From NCBI GenBank assembly GCA_963575745.1, contig CAUYUJ010015715.1, positions 269,929-333,928 of the forward strand: DNA of 64,000 nucleotides, written 5' to 3'. The DNA comes from Prorocentrum cordatum (lineage: Eukaryota > Sar > Dinophyceae > Prorocentrales > Prorocentraceae). A model generated the notes under the pieces. It saw only the letters and a list, made by a program, of their open reading frames with translations. It did no database searches and was not told the origin of the DNA. The translations under genes and the position numbers were made by a program. Below, piece after piece: positions 61,455 through 64,000 of the stretch. Position 1 is the first letter of the stretch; every line of letters starts with the position of its first letter.

Positions 61455-62094
61455 CTGGTCTGGGGGGGCGCAGAAAAGTTGGGCAGGGGCTACTCGTTCC
61501 TCTCTCTCTCTCTGCCTCTCCCTCCCTGCGATCCACATCTGTCGGCCCTGGGCCGATGGGCGATTCTCTAAACGATTCTGGTGTGCGACCTGTGTTCCGT
61601 GAGCCTTGGGCTTCCGACGTCAACGCAACCAATACGATACATTCTCGGGCCATCCGCGCCATGTGCGCTCGGAGCGCACCCCTGCAGGCGTTCTCGAACC
61701 CAAGCGCCGAGTGAGCTTGACCTCATTTTCCACCGTGTCTGGCGGCCCAGTCTGCCGATCGCCCGAATATGATCGATGACGTACAACAAATTTGGCAGGG
61801 CCCGGGTAACTGGCCCTCGGAGGGCGGCGCGCGAGTCTGCATGCCTTGAAACTCACGCGTCGAGCAGCCTGCTGCCAAGTCGCCGGGATGCTCGACGAAG
61901 TCTCTGCATCGAGGGCGCATGCTGTCCTGCCGAGGTGCTTATCAACGCCTGGCAGGCAGGACGACAGGCAAAACACGCCGAATGCATGGCACCGCGCGAA
62001 AATCGCTCTGCATGGCCACCGGAAGGAGGGCATGTGATAATCAAGCTGGTATCGTTCCCCCGCTTGGGAGAGGCATTGCAAACACTTGTGGAGG
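61455..62094. other. Unassigned (probably SMC1 intron)
   Basis: 61500-61515 is a short CT tract. Open frames on both strands lack domains. Confidence 0.45.
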
Positions 62095-62180
62095 TCGGCG
62101 GGGATTTCTCGGATCGGCGCCGGACTCCCCTCTCTGGCGCGCGGAGCGCGCCAGGGGCGGCGCCTTAGGCGCCGCTTGGG
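62095..62180. mobile_element. MITE family W, copy with short ends
   Basis: GGATTTCTCGGATCGGCGCC, then TCTCTGGCGCGCGGAGCGCG and GGCGGCGCCTTAGGCGCCGC. The left end matches 62620-62660; the right end is truncated. Confidence 0.6.
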
Positions 62181-62188
62181 GGGTTAGG

Positions 62189-62380
62189 TACGGCAGGTTC
62201 GTGTCGTGCCGACCCCGGCGTTGGTTTTTGACACCGCAGGGATCGTTCAACCTTGAACGATCGGCCGCTGCCGCAACGTCCGATCGTTCCACATCGATCG
62301 ATTCTGGGTCGCCCGCGGCGTTCAACCTTGAACGCCGCTGGCGGGGTCGCCGCTGGTCGACACGACGCAAACCTACCGTA
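62189..62380. mobile_element. MITE family X, best copy (192 bp)
   Basis: Terminal inverted repeats of about 26 bp: TACGGCAGGTTCGTGTCGTG at the left against the complement of GTCGACACGACGCAAACCTA, then CCGTA at the right. Inside are two palindromes of the same design, GATCGTTCAACCTTGAACGATC-like (62257-62278) and GGCGTTCAACCTTGAACGCC (62319-62338). Confidence 0.82.
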
Positions 62381-62401
62381 AGCTGGGATCGTTCTCCATA
62401 A

Positions 62402-62543
62402 GCACCGCCTGGGAGATCGATCTTCGGGGACCTCGGCAGGCGGTGGATCTGGATCTGTGTTGCACTCTCCAGGGCCCGACCATCTCCGTACCCACCGCCT
62501 GCAGGGGCCTCCGAAGATCGATGCTCTAGTCCCTAGGCGGTGG
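62402..62543. mobile_element. Foldback element with CACCGCCT/AGGCGGTG arms
   Basis: 62402-62446 (CACCGCCTGGGAGATCGATC to GCAGGCGGTGG) pairs with 62492-62543 (CCACCGCCTGCAGGGGCCTC to CTAGGCGGTGG) with a few gaps. Each arm also starts and ends with the complementary ACCGCC and GGCGGT. Confidence 0.75.
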
Positions 62544-62599
62544 TCATGGATATAAATTCCCGCCTCGAAGAGGGAGGACCACCCCCCTCTGAACCGATC

Positions 62600-62775
62600 A
62601 AAGATTGCACAAACATCAACTTTGCGAGGTCCACGCGGATGTCTCGGATCGGCGCTGGACCCCCCCCCCTGGAAACGCGGAGCGCGCCAGGGCCGGCGCA
62701 GAAGGCGCCGCTGCCGGGGGTGTCCAGCGCCGACCCGAGAAACTCGCGCGGAGCTCCAAAAGCTTATGATTATGT
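62600..62775. mobile_element. MITE family W, copy
   Basis: GCGGATGTCTCGGATCGGCG, CTGGACCCCCCC at the left and GGGGGTGTCCAGCGCCGACC, CGAGAAACTCGCGCGG at the right are inverted. The centre is GGAGCGCGCCAGGGCCGGCG. Confidence 0.72.
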
Positions 62776-63146
62776 CGTGCTTCTTTTCGACCAACCCGCA
62801 GGGGGCGAGGAGGCAGGGGAAGGAATACAGCAGGGGGCGAGGAGGCAGGGGAAGGAATACACGACTAATAACAGCTAATAGCGACTAATACCAACTAATA
62901 GTGGGATCAGGCCAGGCGCGGGACAGAATTTGACCTCCCAGCATTTGCCACCTAACACTGAGGGGGGATCACCCCTCATCTGCGATCCCTGCTTCTCTTG
63001 AGGCAGCGGGGCTCGTTCCCCAACCCCTATCTACGATACTCAGAAGCGACACTTCAAACGAAACTCTGAAGTGTCCTCTAGTCGATAGTAGTCTGTTGAA
63101 GTGTCCTCTTCAGTTCGCGATACTCAGAGACACTTTGTCCCCAGTA
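62776..63146. repeat. Short tandem repeats and a GACACTTCA hairpin
   Basis: 62799-62862 has a unit with GGGGCGAGGAGGCAGGGGAA twice. 62865-62905 has ACTAATA repeats. 63040-63070 pairs GACACTTCA with TGAAGTGTC. Confidence 0.7.
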
Positions 63147-63270
63147 GGCGATGCATCACCGATAGGCGATGAGCCCCGGACAATGAATCCGCACGCTCCA
63201 AGGCGGAGAGGGCTATCGGGCCCGCACTGGCATGCAGTGGGCGATTGGGGGTCGATGCGCCCCCCCGCCC
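63147..63270. mobile_element. MITE-like repeat family Z, copy 3
   Basis: GGCGATGCATCACCGATAGG and GGGCGATTGGGGGTCGATGC align with 18868-18990. Confidence 0.6.
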
Positions 63271-63576
63271 CCGAGCCTGTCCCCCGTATCGTCGCCTCTG
63301 GTCTGGGCGGTTTTCGGGCCGTGACTCGGGCCTCCAGCGGCCGCTCGGGATAACCCAAGCACCCCTGGAACGCCCTCGACGAGGCGCAAGTGATGGAAAC
63401 CACTCCAGGTCTCGGAAACTGCCGAAAACATGCGCAGCCTTCCGAGAACTAAAGCTCGCCCTCTAACGTTGCCACTGAACACCGCGACGCCCCTAAGCCT
63501 ATTCCCTCCTAACGCTGCCTCTGCGAACCCCGCTCCTCCTGAGGCAGCATGGCGAAGTCCACCAAGGCAGGAGCCA
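63271..63576. other. Unassigned sequence
   Basis: No recognised content. Confidence 0.5.
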
Positions 63577-63761
63577 GGGAGACGTAAGACTCGGGTTGGC
63601 CTGACGGAGCCATCATGTTAATGACAAGACCCGATCTGAAATTTGACGCGAGCTCCCGCTGCAGACATCCCACGAAAACCCGACCGTCAAAATCTGGGAC
63701 GCGCTCGTCAAAAAGCGTTGGCAAACCCGAGTTCCAGCGTACTCGAGTCTTACGTTTCCCC
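63577..63761. mobile_element. MITE family V, copy 2
   Basis: GGGAGACGTAAGACTCGGGT at the left and ACTCGAGTCTTACGTTTCCC at the right are inverted. The internal AGCTCCCGCTGCAGACATCC matches the copy at 41325-41526. Confidence 0.8.
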
Positions 63762-64000
63762 GAAGCAGGTGGGGTCAGAGAGAACAACCGCTCTGCACGG
63801 CCCCTGGAAGAAAGGAATGCGAGCACCCAGCCAGAACCGTTCCCCAACCCCACCGAGGGCGGCACGCGGGCCGTTGCCCGAAGCATGGTGCACATATTTG
63901 GTTGCAGGTCTATTGCTCGCGAACCAACCTCGAAGAATGCCCACGTAAGACCAAGATAGGACGAGGACAAACTCGGGTGAGGATAAATCGAGAATCTCTG
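63762..64000. other. Unassigned, window edge
   Basis: The last bases (AAATCGAGAATCTCTG) recur near 43695, so a dispersed element probably runs past the edge. Confidence 0.4.

Overview
The window reads as nuclear DNA of a dinoflagellate. Four things point there. A complete dinoflagellate spliced-leader (DinoSL) sequence is present at 44941-44962. An SMC1 gene is cut into small exons whose introns begin GC or GA, end AG, and are followed by G. The retroelements (a tyrosine-recombinase element and APE-type LINEs) resemble those of dinoflagellates. The DNA is very GC-rich and packed with simple repeats. A GC-rich genus such as Prorocentrum would fit, but I cannot name the species. Most of the window is repeats; only two cellular genes can be named or described with real support.

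Layout. 1-4.9 kb: a decayed LINE (ORF1, then APE endonuclease plus reverse transcriptase) carrying three separate insertions. 4.9-7.9 kb: repeats and microsatellites. 7.9-14.55 kb, minus strand: a tyrosine-recombinase retroelement (DIRS/Ngaro group) in the order leader, gag-like, RT-RNase H, recombinase, cytosine-methyltransferase-like. Two repeat families around it lie in the order A1-ORFs-B1-A2-B2, as in split-direct-repeat elements. 14.6-15 kb: tail of another LINE. 15-25 kb: arrays of about 90 bp units, (GGA)n tracts, foldback elements, a TTAA-flanked MITE and an AT-richer island of unknown nature. 25.1-26.9 kb, minus: an intronless gene for a WW / Arg-Ser-rich / leucine-rich-repeat protein. 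27-32.5 kb: minisatellites, an Asp-Ala repeat ORF and a double palindrome. 33.2-36.7 kb, minus: unrecognised coding-like frames. 37-40.4 kb: (CGT)n, a 1 kb (CT)n tract with a 100-N assembly gap, and a 152 bp satellite.

42.8-61.5 kb, minus: the 3' part of SMC1 (cohesin ATPase). Five exons at 61389-61454, 61148-61216, 60639-60761, 51309-51440 and 42799-43134 give about 241 residues ending at the natural stop. The four introns are 172, 386, 9198 and 8174 bp. The smallest is almost wholly one near-perfect 68 bp foldback element, of a family also found outside genes at 19661-19821. The 8.2 kb intron holds a LINE in the opposite orientation that begins exactly with DinoSL, so it was copied from a trans-spliced transcript; its 5' end abuts a broken recombinase fragment. 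The 9.2 kb intron is filled with tandem arrays of 14, about 60, 101 and about 90 bp units. 61.5-64 kb: several MITE families.

How it fits together: this is a gene-poor, transposon-dominated region in which a conserved cohesin gene persists because its introns absorb retroelements, foldback elements and satellites. No tRNA, rRNA, CRISPR array or bacterial-type operon was seen. No promoter or terminator could be supported.
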